Origin: Tuctoria greenei
Lineage: Eukaryota > Streptophyta > Magnoliopsida > Poales > Poaceae
Direction of reading: 5' to 3'
Assembly: GCA_036927565.1 (NCBI GenBank)
Contig: JAYESD010000004.1
Coordinates: forward strand, 93,438,942 to 93,502,941
DNA length: 64,000 nt
This document shows, piece by piece, positions 43,115 through 52,961 of this stretch. The notes under the pieces were generated by a model, which did not search any database, had not been told where the DNA came from, and saw nothing but the letters and a program-made list of their open reading frames with translations. Positions within the stretch are counted from its first letter, which is position 1; each line of letters opens with the position of its first letter. The position numbers were made by a program, and so were the translations under genes.

Positions 43115-43974
43115 TGTCGGTACCCTGCGTACCGTATACCCCTTTGGACTACAAAAAGACCAAAGGGAATCCACCTATCCGAGTTGAAGACCTGCGAAGG
43201 TCCCACGAGTCATACGAGACTGGACATGTCTCCCACCTATGGTTAGTCCTGGTACTGCCACGTGTACACTGCAGCCGGACCTATATCCCTCACATGGGAT
43301 AGCTCCGGGCTAAACACTTGTGCGGCACCCCCGGACCTAACCTCCGACAGAGGGAAGCTCCAGTATCGACATGTGTACATCTACACCGGACCTACCCGTC
43401 CCAGACAAATAGCTCTGAAGCTGCCACGTGTCCGAACCGCTAGACCTTCAACCTTGGCAATCAAGCTGGTGAACCCCCAATGGCTCGGACTTCCAAGGGG
43501 CAATCAAAGACTTCAAGACCTGATTAAGTGTCATTAATACCATATTAATGACACACAATCAGTTGGCCCTTAATACTAGTACCGGCACTGTTAGGTCCCG
43601 TTACCATGCTATTAAGGGTAATTAATCTCATTACTTATATATTAAACATTAGTAACTGTCGGGGCCACATGTCGGGCCAGGCTAATGGTGTAACGACCAA
43701 TCCTTGAACAATAAAAGGATTGGTCGATGATACATAGGGGGAATCTTACACTCTCTGACACATACACAGTCTCTGGGCTGAAGCTCTTAGACGCTCAATA
43801 CAAGAACTACACACCCCGTGGAGTAGGGTATTATGCTCAGGCGGCCCGAACCACGTAAATCTTTGTGTCCATTCGCCATACTCTTTGGAATCTCTGAGCA
43901 CCCAATACCGAACTACAAACTCCGTGAGCTACCAACGGTAGTATCGGGAGAATTGCCGGAAAAACACTCCGACA
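43115..43974 (+). repeat. 5' LTR of element B
   Basis: 860 bp, from TGTCGGTACCCTGCG to CACTCCGACA. The TATA region reads AATAAAAGG, a change from TATAAAAGG in A and C. Confidence 0.93.
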
Positions 43975-43976
43975 GT

Positions 43977-43994
43977 TGGCACGCCAGGTAGGGG
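43977..43994 (+). other. Primer binding site of element B
   Basis: TGGCACGCCAGGTAGGGG, one base different from element A, two bases after the LTR end. Confidence 0.6.
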
Positions 43995-44010
43995 GCCCGA
44001 GATTTCAAGA

Positions 44011-44802
44011 ATGTTGAACTCGGCTGCTGGATCGTCCAACAGCAACCCTGCTGCGCAACCTGCTGGATGCAATCCCTCCAACATGCAGCAACCAGCAGGT
44101 GCCGCAGCTCCAGCAGGAGTCATGCCTCCGCCGCCACCGTCTGCACTAGCAAATCAAGGTGGACAACGGGACGGGGCATCAGCGTCGGTCACAGCATCGA
44201 TGAATAACAACGATCTTGAACACACGCTCCATGCTGCACGTGCTCTCCTCCAATGCCCAACACCTCCGGGTGCATCCCATGGTGCAACGGAGCAGTGGAG
44301 GGCTGATGTGGAACATTTGGTTTCAGCACAGCCAATCGCATCAGCAACCAAGGTCCTCCCGCCTCGGGGCGGGCCCTATCGCAGCATTGGACTTTGTCGG
44401 GCACACTTGGTCCACACGCTTCCCAAAATAGGAGGCGTGCTGCGTCTCAACAAGTGACGTCGTTGCCTTTCGAGGCGCGATGCACCAATACAGTAACCAG
44501 GCTTTCAACTCATGACCTCGGGCGGAGCTTGATCGCTGTTACCGTCAACAGGATGGCTGCGTCCATATTGAGCGTGCTCGCGAAAGGCGAGAGGCTCGAG
44601 ATAGTCCTGCTCCCGAGGGAGTAGAAGGAGGATATTATGCGCTGGCCATGCACCTACGCATGGTCAGATGGCCACAAAAGGGGTCCGGCCTCACCTGCTG
44701 GAGAAATTCGACGGGACTATCAAACCCGCTGAGTTTCTCTAGATTTACTCCACTGCAATCCTTGCGGCCGGAGGTAACGAGGCCGTAATGGCTAACTACT
44801 TC
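44011..44802 (+). pseudogene. Gag N-terminal part of element B
   Basis: ATG 44011 starts MLNSAAGSSNSNPAAQPAG, closely parallel to the A Gag. An Ala/Pro/Gln-rich region, DLEHTLHAARALLQCPTPPG and EQWRADVEHLV follow. Frame changes come after about 44320 and 44456. Later blocks (HLRMVRWPQ, KPAEFL, ILAAGGNEAVMANYF) can be read only in pieces. The sequence stops matching A after AACTACTTC at 44802, before the main capsid block. Confidence 0.8.
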
Positions 44803-45657
44803 TTTTGGAGTGTTTTTCTGGCAATTCTCCCGATACTACCGTTGGTAGCTCGCGGAGTTTGTAGTTCGGTATTTGGTGCGCAGAGATTCCAAAGAGTATG
44901 GCGAATGGACACAAAGATTTATGTGGTTCGGGCCGCCTGAGCGTAATACCCTACTCCACGGGGTGTGTAGCTATTGTATTGAGCATCTAAGAGCTTCATC
45001 CCAGAGACTACGTATGTGTCAGAGAGCGTAAAAGTACCTCTGTGTATCGTCGACCAGTCCTTTTATAGTACAAGGACTGGTCGTTACACAGTTAGCCTGG
45101 CCCAACATGTGGCCCTGATGGTTACTAATGTTTAATACATAATTAATGAGATTAATTGCCCTTAATAGCGTGGTAATAGGACCTGACAGTGTCGTTACTG
45201 GTATTCAGGGCCTACTGATTGTATGTTACTAATATGGTATTAATGACACTTAATCAGGTCTTGAAGTCTTTGATTGCCCCTTGGAGGTTCGAGTCGTTGG
45301 GGGTTCACTAGCTTGATTGCCAAGGTGGAAGGTCTGACGGTTCGGACACATGGCAGCTTCAGAGCTATTCGTCTGGGACGGGTAGGTCCGGTGTAGATGT
45401 ACACGTGTCGATACTGGAGCTTCCCTCTGTCGGAGGTTAGGTTCAGGGGTGCCGCACAAGTGTTTAGCCCGGAGCTATCCAATGTGAGGGATATAGGTCC
45501 GACTGCAGTGTACACGTGGCAGTACCGGGACTAACCATAGATGGGAGGCATGTCCAATCCCGTATGAGGGGCCTTCGCAGGTCTTCAACTCAGATAGGTG
45601 AAGTCCCTTTGGTCATTTCATAGTCTCAAGGGGTATACGGTATGCAGGGTACAGACA
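44803..45657 (-). repeat. 3' LTR of element C (inverted)
   Basis: On minus it runs from TGTCTGTACCCTGC to CACTCC(AAAA), 855 bp; the last bases are altered from GACA. The TATA string is intact on minus (complement of 45060-45068). Confidence 0.9.
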
Positions 45658-45670
45658 GTGGCCCCCTGGG
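45658..45670 (-). other. Polypurine tract of element C
   Basis: The complement reads CCCAGGGGGCCAC, identical to the tract of element A, next to the LTR start. Confidence 0.6.
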
Positions 45671-46195
45671 CCCACCTTTGGGAGAGACCTTTTGGATGGA
45701 GTCGTTTTGCTGGAGGTGGGTCCATCATTCGATTTTTGTGTCGTGTCATCAAGGATCTTTGGATGTGTCGTTGGCGGTAGTTCATAGTTAAACCAACACC
45801 ATGTGGCATATCCTAGATGCGGCAGGTGAGATCTTAGCATGCGAATCTCACGCAATTGAAGGTCGCCGGTTCCCAATACAAAAATCGTATCGGTTCAGCG
45901 CGCCTTGTCAGGCTGCCGCCTTTGGGTTTCCCGCCTTTCATGATGACGATCGTTCGCCTGGGGTAAGGATCTCGACTTGATCGTTGGGGTGGCCCCGGGA
46001 CCCCTTGTCATTGGCAAGGTGAAGTTTTTGACTTGTATCGTCGGCTCCACTACGGTTTCTATCCAAGTGTTGCGGGGGCTTACTTAATAAGGAAATTGTG
46101 CACCGTTTGGGGGTTCTTTACGCCTTCATTCGATCTTGCGCTCAAATCCTCCAAACTTTCACATTCTTTTCATCCCTAGCCCCGCTTGTGCTGTG

Positions 46196-46433
46196 ATGGA
46201 GTTGGCTCTCCGCGAGAGCTGACTTAAGACTGACGGCAACTTGAAGAAGGTACGGGCCCTCATGGGGTGGTCCAATGACTTCTTCAACCACCAAGTCCGC
46301 GCCGACAAGCTTCCATTCGAGAAGGAGCACGGCGGTGACATGGTGTACTTCTCCGCTTATGCCATGGTGGGACCAATCCCACCCTTTTCTTCTTTTCTCT
46401 TGATGCTGCTAGACTTCTATGGTCTGCAGCTGT
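46196..46433 (+). pseudogene. Antisense gene of element C, 5' segment
   Basis: ATG 46196 starts MELALRES, followed by a TGA, then LKKVRALMGWSNDFFNHQVRADKLPFEKEHGGDMVYFSAYAM and LLMLLDFYGLQL, where copia D is inserted. This is the start of the putative gypsy-type transposon domain and aligns with element A on minus. The gene continues at 56561. Confidence 0.8.
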
Positions 46434-47201
46434 TGAATGTACGCCTAGAGGGGGGTGAATAGGCCTTCTTGAATTTTCTCGGTTCCTGTAGCACTTCAAC
46501 AAAAAGGTCAAAAACAGATATATCGGGCTAGTCCGGTAATGTGCGGACTAGTCCGGATTTCACGGGCTAGGTTGATCAAGTTAAGTCAATTTGATTGTTT
46601 CGTTGACGTTTGCAGCGGAAATATAAACTTTAACAACAGTTAAATAGTTGTAAGTCAAGTTTTATTGCTAGTATGATCCTTGTTCAACTAATTAACTTGA
46701 ATTCAACAAAAGGAATCAACCCTAGATAATCTTGATCAACCAGAATGATGAACACAAACGAACGAGACACAAGATTTATCCCGTGGTTCAGTTACCACGA
46801 AGGCAGCCTACATCCACGTTGAGGAGCCCACAAAAGGACCGGGTCTTCACCAACCCTTCCCTCGTCGGATCGCCACGAAGGCCAATCCTCTTCCACTAAC
46901 CACACAAGGGTAAATCACCAAGTTGAAGGGGCGATCTCACAAGTTGAGAGCTCCCTTGATTACAAGTTTCAAGACCACCAATAACACACTTCGAAATATA
47001 CAAATTGAGATGCAAGAGTGTGTTAGAGATTCAAACCAAGAGCTCAATCGTGTGCCAAGTGCCTCTCCAATGATCTACAAGTGATCTTCAATGGATTGAT
47101 TGATTTTGCACTTAATTTCGTGGAGAGAGATGGTTTTTGAGTCTCTTGGGAGGTGTGACGGCGCTAGGGTTCGAGAGAGGTGAAAGTGGGCCGTGCACCT
47201 C

Positions 47202-47210
47202 TATTTATAT
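47202..47210 (-). promoter_or_regulatory. TATA box of the D 3' LTR
   Basis: The complement reads ATATAAATA (in CCCCATATAAATAGAGG). The 5' LTR has the same site at 55771-55779. Confidence 0.7.
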
Positions 47211-47247
47211 GGGGTTTCCAAAAGTTACCGTTAGGGTTCAGAAAGAT

Positions 47248-47727
47248 CGGACTAGTCCGTGGTGGTGACCGGACTAGTCCGGTGTGCCGTGCAAAGCAAA
47301 CCCTAAGTGTCCAGGAATATCGGACTAGTCCGGTTCAAAACGGACTTGTCCGATTTCGCTACTGGAAAGCTTCGGACTAGTCCGATTGTCATCGGACTTG
47401 TCCGTACACATGAAACCCTAAGTGTTTAGGATGACAAGTCCGCACTTGGAGGACTTGTCCGATTTAGATCAGGGTGTATATCGGACTAGTCCGTGTGGAC
47501 ACCGGACTTGTCCGAAGTGGATCAGAATGAATATCGGACTAGTCCAGGTCACAACGGACTGGTCCGATTTTGTGTGACTTGTGCATTGTTAAGGACTAGT
47601 CCGCACTGGGGAGGACTAGTCCAAAGTGGAACAGAAAGATATCGGACTATTTCGGTGATGACCGGACTTGTCCGATCTGGTGCAGAATGTGATATCGGAC
47701 TAGTCCGGCTGATATCGGACTAGTCCG
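47248..47727 (-). repeat. Paired-palindrome array in the D 3' LTR (nine pairs)
   Basis: Eighteen CGGACTAGTCCG-like sites form nine pairs starting at 47248, 47321, 47373, 47431, 47482, 47534, 47592, 47643 and 47696. Within pairs the starts are 19-22 bp apart, mostly 20. Pairs are 73, 52, 58, 51, 52, 58, 51 and 53 bp apart. The array ends 38 bp upstream (minus strand) of the TATA box. The same array is in the other LTR at about 55816-56300. Confidence 0.9.
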
Positions 47728-47991
47728 GTCCTGTATAGCTTTGTGCATTGTGTGTGTGTGATTAAATGAGATTGAGCTCTTGGGTGTGTTTCCTTAACAC
47801 ACTCCATGCATACTAAACTACTAATTTCTTCTCCTTGAGCTCAAATTCATTTTCCTTCTCAATTTCCCTCTTTTTGGTACTTTGCTCATTTTTCATCATT
47901 TTCCTGCATTCATCTCAACAAAAGGATTAGGATCCCAATTGCTTGTCATAAATCATCCAAAACCCACAAGGGAGTCCTAGATGCACTTTCA

Positions 47992-48008
47992 ATCTCCCCC
48001 TTTTTGGT
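47992..48008 (-). other. Polypurine tract of copia D
   Basis: The complement reads ACCAAAAAGGGGGAGAT, directly before the 3' LTR start TGAAAG on minus. Confidence 0.75.
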
Positions 48009-48446
48009 GATTGATGACAACCAATTGAGATTTCACAAAATGAGGTATAAAATGAGATTTTCATAAAGTATGCACATATGACTCAAAAATACATCAAGAA
48101 ACAAGATAATTATTCATTTGTGCATTCTTTATGGTGGGATGCATACTAAGAGCATGAGTGCATTAAGAATGATCGAATTTGCATTTATCAACTAATATCA
48201 AGTAAATATGGCACTTCAGGGGCAAAAACTCAGATTTCATCACACACTTGCAAATTAATAGAGCAATTCATAACAGGACCAAACATGATATGAAAATAGA
48301 GTTAAGCAAATGCAATCACAATTAAAAAAAAAGAGAGAGCTCTCTCCTCGCATCCTATGCAGCTAAAGCTAAGACTAGAGACTCCCCCTCAATCTCTCCC
48401 CCTTTGGCATCAAGACACCAAAAAGAGAGAGGAAGGTCCTAGGGCT

Positions 48447-50074
48447 TCACTCTTCGCTGTCAGTCCTCTCGTCGTCTTCATCTTCTTCATCGCTTTCCGC
48501 TTGACGAGGTTGAGAGGTAGGAGGAGGAGCGGAGCTGCTCGAGCCCCCAATGCCAAAATAGGCAAGCTCGGAGGGAGTCAAGGGGCTGAGCTCGATGATG
48601 TCCGGATCAGAATCTTCAGAAAGTACTGGAGATCCAATTGGGTTGATCTCCAGCTTCTCACTCAGCTGCTTCACATTGGCTTTTATGTATCTCATGTTCT
48701 CCTTCCTCTTCTTGTTCAGCTTGTGAAGCTTCACTCCAGTTTTCTTGCATGAGGAGAAAATTGCAGCCAAGTACTTGAGGATCCCACTGGCGGATCCTTT
48801 CTGAGGGGCTTCCCTGGAGGGAGGAGTAGCCCTAGCAGCTTCTTCATGCCTTGCCGGTGCCTCGGGGCTGGAGGCCGGCGATGGAGCAGCCTGGACACTC
48901 ACTGACTGAGGCTTCTGAGGCCTCAGTGGAGTGTGCTCCACATCCTTCACAAACTTGATTCCTGTGACCTTCTCAATCATGAACATCAAGTAAGGGGCAT
49001 AGCCACAGGATCGGTTCGGGGTACTTGAGATATTGACCATATCATTCCAAATATAGTCTGCAACATCGAATTGCCTTTCTTGCTAATGACCCTCATCAGG
49101 GTCTGGAGGTAGCCTTGCACACTCCCTGCATCCCCATCCTTGGGGGCAATCGTCTTCCTGAGGACTATGTTGAGGACAACAAAGAAAGGCTTCATATTCT
49201 TTGTGGAGGGAGGGACATACTTGGAGGTGGGCTCATACATGAACTTCATTCCATCCCTCTCAATGACCCCAATGTTGTGGATAATGAGGTGGTCATGTCC
49301 TTCAGAGTCAAGGTGCAGCAGGCGGGCAAACTCTTCCTGAGTAATAGAATACTTGGATCCATGAGTCATCCAAGTCACACTTTCTTCGTCTTCGCTTGAG
49401 AAGTGGCACGTTGCATAGAATTGTGCAATCACTTCATCATTCCAATTATATCTGAAGGCAAACAGATCCTTCAGCCCATGTCTCTCCGCAGCTGCTATCA
49501 CTTCATCAAAAGCTGCACATTTCCTCTTCTCAAGGTGGGCCCAGTCAATCCATTGGCTGCGCACCACCGGGGTCTTCATCGGCAAATAGACCAGCTTGTA
49601 GAAATCAGCATGGAAATTTGACCAAAACCTGCCATCAGCTGCTTGCTTGGGCCTTGCATAGCAATCAACACTTCTCAACTTCATAGCCACATCGCTACCC
49701 TTGCCATTGAATCTTTCCTCATTGGGGTCCCGTACCCCTTCTCTGGGAGTATGCATCTTTAGGGGCCCAACAGGCCCTGTGGCAACCCCCTTGCCCTTCC
49801 CTTTAGCTTGGCGAAGGCCACTTGAAGGAGTAGCAGCCTTCGAGGCGGGCTTCTTGGCACACACCTTCCTCCGAACCTGGGGAGGTGAGGGAGCAGGCTC
49901 GGAGGGTCTCTCTTGGCGTTTCTTGCCAAGACCCGCCGAGGACCGAGGTGCCACCTCGTGGTCCAACTCGGCCTCGAAATCAGAGATTTCGTTGTCTGAG
50001 CTCGACATGATCTGACAATGAGTGATCAAGAGAAAGGACAAGTTATACAAGGTATTGGTGAGGTAAGATGGCAA
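48447..50074 (-). pseudogene. Third ORF of copia D (extra ORF after pol)
   Basis: The minus frame starts MSSSDNEISDFEAELDHEV near 50008. It has a basic Ala/Lys/Pro-rich N-terminal part, then a globular part: MKLRSVDCYARPKQAADGRFWSNF, PMKTPVVRSQWIDWAHLEKRKC, HGLKDLFAFRYNWNDEVIAQFYATCHF, TWMTHGSKYSITQEEFARLL. This matches the 'putative plant transposon protein' domain often found after pol in SIRE-type elements. After a frameshift near 49030 it continues NRSCGYAPYLMFMIEKVTG, a Pro/Ala-rich stretch, a coiled-coil-like helix and an acidic tail ending at 48447. No signal peptide or membrane span is seen, so an envelope role is not supported. It is not in frame with pol and lies 917 bp downstream of it. 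Confidence 0.75.
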
Positions 50075-50121
50075 TGGAAGGCATTAGGGAATTAAAGAAT
50101 TAGGTTTTGGTTCAGAAACAA

Positions 50122-50745
50122 CGGACTTGTCCGGTGCATAGGCACGGACTAGTCCGGGGGACCGGACTTGTCCGTACCTGGACCGGACTAGTCCGGTGTT
50201 CATCCGCAAAAACCTAACAGACTGGACAAAAATTGATCCCTGAGGTAAAACTAGTCTAGCATACACATAGTACATCAACTAGACATGTAACTAGTGAAGA
50301 ATGCTAGGCCAAACGATAAGCAATAGAGAAATTTTTGATTTCTTAGGGTTTTGAAGAAAATTTACCAAGAAATCAAAGGAAGCTTGAGATTTTGGGGGTT
50401 GGAGGTCGGACTTGTCCGCTCACTTCAATCCCCGAGTCTTCAAGCTTGATCTCCGCCCAAGATTAAGGCTTTTCGACGGAGGAATCAAGGATTCGCCTTG
50501 GGAGCTCGAGCGCAAGAGAGAGAAAGCTTGGGGGCGAGTGTGGGGTGAAGGGATTAGGGTTTAGTGGTGGCTAGGGTTATGGACACAAAAAATCGGACAA
50601 GTCCGGACATGACCGGACTAGTCCGAAGTCATCCAGGGACCTATATCGGACTAGTCCGTGGTCTGTCGGACTAGTCCGGCCTATCCGGCACTCTGCGGAC
50701 TAGTCTGCAAGGGCGGACTAGTCTGGGTAACCACGGACTTGTCTG
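50122..50745 (-). repeat. Paired-palindrome sites in the D internal spacer
   Basis: Copies of CGGACTAGTCCG or CGGACTTGTCCG start at 50122, 50145, 50163, 50184, 50594, 50614, 50647, 50667, 50696, 50714 and 50734, with a single near 50406. Pair spacing is again 18-23 bp, and 50594 to 50647 is 53 bp. The spacer lies between the end of pol and the third ORF, upstream of that ORF on minus. No TATA box is certain. Confidence 0.85.
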
Positions 50746-50990
50746 TGGTCAGCAGGAAAGAATTGCATAGCCCATTCATATATATTTGAAGGTCCAATAA
50801 TTGAGAGTAGAGAGGCAAAACAATTCAAATAATCTTGATGAATTTGACCAGTAAGCAAACAACAATCATACTATGATCAAAAATTCATCAAGATCTAATA
50901 ATTGACATAGTTTTTCGAGAGAAAAATGGGGAGGGTTAATTTTCACAATTCAATCAATATTTTGAAGCAATCATACAGGTATGCAACTTT

Positions 50991-52961
50991 TCAAGCCACA
51001 CTTCGAGAATCAAGAATGTTTAGCTCATTTCGGAGTTCGCAAAAATGTTTTTCATCATGTGGCTTGGTGAATATGTCGGCCAATTGTTTTTGGGTATTGA
51101 CATGAGAGATGGATATGTCTCCTTTCATGGAATGGTCTCTCAAGAAATGGTGTCTTATGTCAATGTGTTTAGTCCTAGAGTGTTCAACTGGATTGTGGGC
51201 TATTTTAATGGCACTCTCATTATCACAAAGGAGAGGAATACGGTTCATATTGTAACCGTAATCCCTTAGAGTTTGTCGCATCCAAAGGAGTTGTGCACAA
51301 CAACTCCCGGCTGCAACATACTCTGCTTCGGCAGTGGATAATGCAATGGAATTCTGTTTCTTAGATGACCAAGAGACTAAGGATCTTCCTAGGAATTGGC
51401 AGGTGCCGGAAGTGCTTTTCCTATCAACTTTGCACCCGGCATAGTCTGCATCGGAATACCCAATGAGATTGAATTTTGAGCCTTTTGGATACCAAAGACC
51501 AAGGTTGGGTGTATGAACTAAATATCTTAGGATTCTCTTTACGGCTGTCAAATGACATTCCTTAGGGTTGGCTTGAAATCTTGCACACAAACATACACTC
51601 AACATAATATCTGGCCTAGATGCACATAAGTAAAGTAAAGATCCAATCATGGAGCGATATACCTTTTGGTCGACGCTCGGTCCATCTTCATTGAGATCCA
51701 AGTGGCCATTCGTTACCATGGGAGTCTTTATGGGCTTTGCCTTGTCCATGCCAAACTTCTTGAGGATGTCCTGTGTGTACTTGGTTTGGCTTACGAATGT
51801 TCCTTCCCTTTGTTGCCGCACTTGGAATCCCAAGAAGTACTTCAATTCTCCCATCATTGACATTTCAAATCTGTCTGTCATGATTTTACTAAACTCTTCA
51901 CAGAAAGATTGATTAGTTGATCCAAAAATTATATCATCAACATAGATTTGGCAAATAAAAAGAACATTGTCCAGATTTTTTGTGAATAGTGTATAGTCTA
52001 CTTTGCCAATTTGAAAACCATTATCAATTAAAAAATCTCTAAGACACTCATACCAAGCTCTAGGAGCTTGTTTGAGGCCATAGAGAGCCTTACGCAGTTT
52101 ATACACGTGGTCGGGGAACTCTTCGTCTTCAAATCCGGGTGATTGCTCCACGTACACCTCTTCCTTGATCGGTCCGTTGAGGAAGGCGGTTTTTACGTCC
52201 ATTTGGTACAGCTTGAAATCATGGTGAGTAGCATATGCAAGTAATATTCTAATTGATTCAAGCCTAGCTACTGGAGCAAAAGTCTCATCGAAATCCAAAC
52301 CTTCGACTTGTGAGTAACCTTTGGCTACAAGTCGTGCCTTGTTTCTTGTCACCACTCCGTGTTCGTCTTGCTTGTTGCGGAAGACCCACTTGGTGCCCAC
52401 TATGTTTGCATTGGGTCTTTCCACAAGTTCCCAAACCTCGTTTCTCTTGAAGTTGTTCAACTCTTCTTGCATTGCCACCACCCAGTCCGGATCCTTCAAT
52501 GCATCCTCAGTCCTGCGGGGTTCCAAAAAGGAGACAAACGAGTAATGTTCACAGAAATTTGCTATACGAGATCTAGTGGTTACTCCCTTTTGGATGTCTC
52601 CGATGATGTTGTCAATTGGATGATCCCTTTGAATGCATTGGTGTACTCTTGGGTGTGGCACTTGGGGTGTCGCATGTTGGTGCTCATCTTCTTCTCCCCC
52701 TGAGTTGTTGTCCTCGTTGATTTGTTGATCATGTTCATATTCCTGTGATTTGTCTTGTATCGAGGCTCCCCCTGAATTGTTGATCTCCTCTTGTGGTTCA
52801 CTTTCCTCTTGTATTTGTGACGATGACTCTTGTGGTCGTACTTCACCTAGATCCATCCTCTTCAATGCTTGATAGGGAGCTTCCTCTTTACCTAATTCAC
52901 ATTGATCAACTTGCTCCTTTTGGGAGCCATTAGTTTCATCGAACACCACGTCACGTGCCAC
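50991..52961 (-). CDS. Reverse transcriptase and RNase H of copia D
   Basis: An uninterrupted 656-codon minus frame. After a polar, acidic linker the RT begins NNFKRNEVWELVERPNANIVGTKWVFRNK. It has RLVAKGYSQVEGLDFDETFAPV, LYQMDVKTAFLNG (first catalytic Asp), YGLKQAPRAWYE and ICQIYVDDIIFGS (YVDD box intact). RNase H has IGYSDADYAGC, STSGTCQFLG, STAEAEYVA (catalytic Glu) and CDNESAIKIA, and ends KQLADIFTKP...CELRNELNI. It would copy element RNA and degrade the template in the particle. The N-terminal start seen here lies just after the deletion junction, so in the intact parent this is the C-terminal part of a Gag-Pol polyprotein. Confidence 0.93.
   Translation of the reverse strand: MARDVVFDETNGSQKEQVDQCELGKEEAPYQALKRMDLGEVRPQESSSQIQEESEPQEEINNSGGASIQDKSQEYEHDQQINEDNNSGGEEDEHQHATPQVPHPRVHQCIQRDHPIDNIIGDIQKGVTTRSRIANFCEHYSFVSFLEPRRTEDALKDPDWVVAMQEELNNFKRNEVWELVERPNANIVGTKWVFRNKQDEHGVVTRNKARLVAKGYSQVEGLDFDETFAPVARLESIRILLAYATHHDFKLYQMDVKTAFLNGPIKEEVYVEQSPGFEDEEFPDHVYKLRKALYGLKQAPRAWYECLRDFLIDNGFQIGKVDYTLFTKNLDNVLFICQIYVDDIIFGSTNQSFCEEFSKIMTDRFEMSMMGELKYFLGFQVRQQREGTFVSQTKYTQDILKKFGMDKAKPIKTPMVTNGHLDLNEDGPSVDQKVYRSMIGSLLYLCASRPDIMLSVCLCARFQANPKECHLTAVKRILRYLVHTPNLGLWYPKGSKFNLIGYSDADYAGCKVDRKSTSGTCQFLGRSLVSWSSKKQNSIALSTAEAEYVAAGSCCAQLLWMRQTLRDYGYNMNRIPLLCDNESAIKIAHNPVEHSRTKHIDIRHHFLRDHSMKGDISISHVNTQKQLADIFTKPHDEKHFCELRNELNILDSRSVA

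Larger units (their letters stand above)
43115..44802 (+). mobile_element. Tat-lineage element B, 5' LTR and partial gag
   Basis: It has the same LTR family, primer site and gag start as element A, on plus. Its gag runs to about 44802 and then meets the inverted LTR of element C. The rest of B could lie right of the window if C was inserted into B. No matching target duplication can be checked. Confidence 0.85.
46434..47991 (-). repeat. 3' LTR of copia D
   Basis: 1558 bp. On minus it starts TGAAAGTGCATCTAGG and ends GGCGTACATTCA. It holds a TATA box (complement of 47202-47210), the palindrome-pair array (47248-47727) and a further pair near 46530-46556. Confidence 0.95.

Noticed and set aside
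48447..50074. Copia D third ORF as a viral-type envelope gene
   Set aside because: No signal peptide, membrane span or glycoprotein-like Cys pattern is seen; it fits the plant transposon protein domain better.
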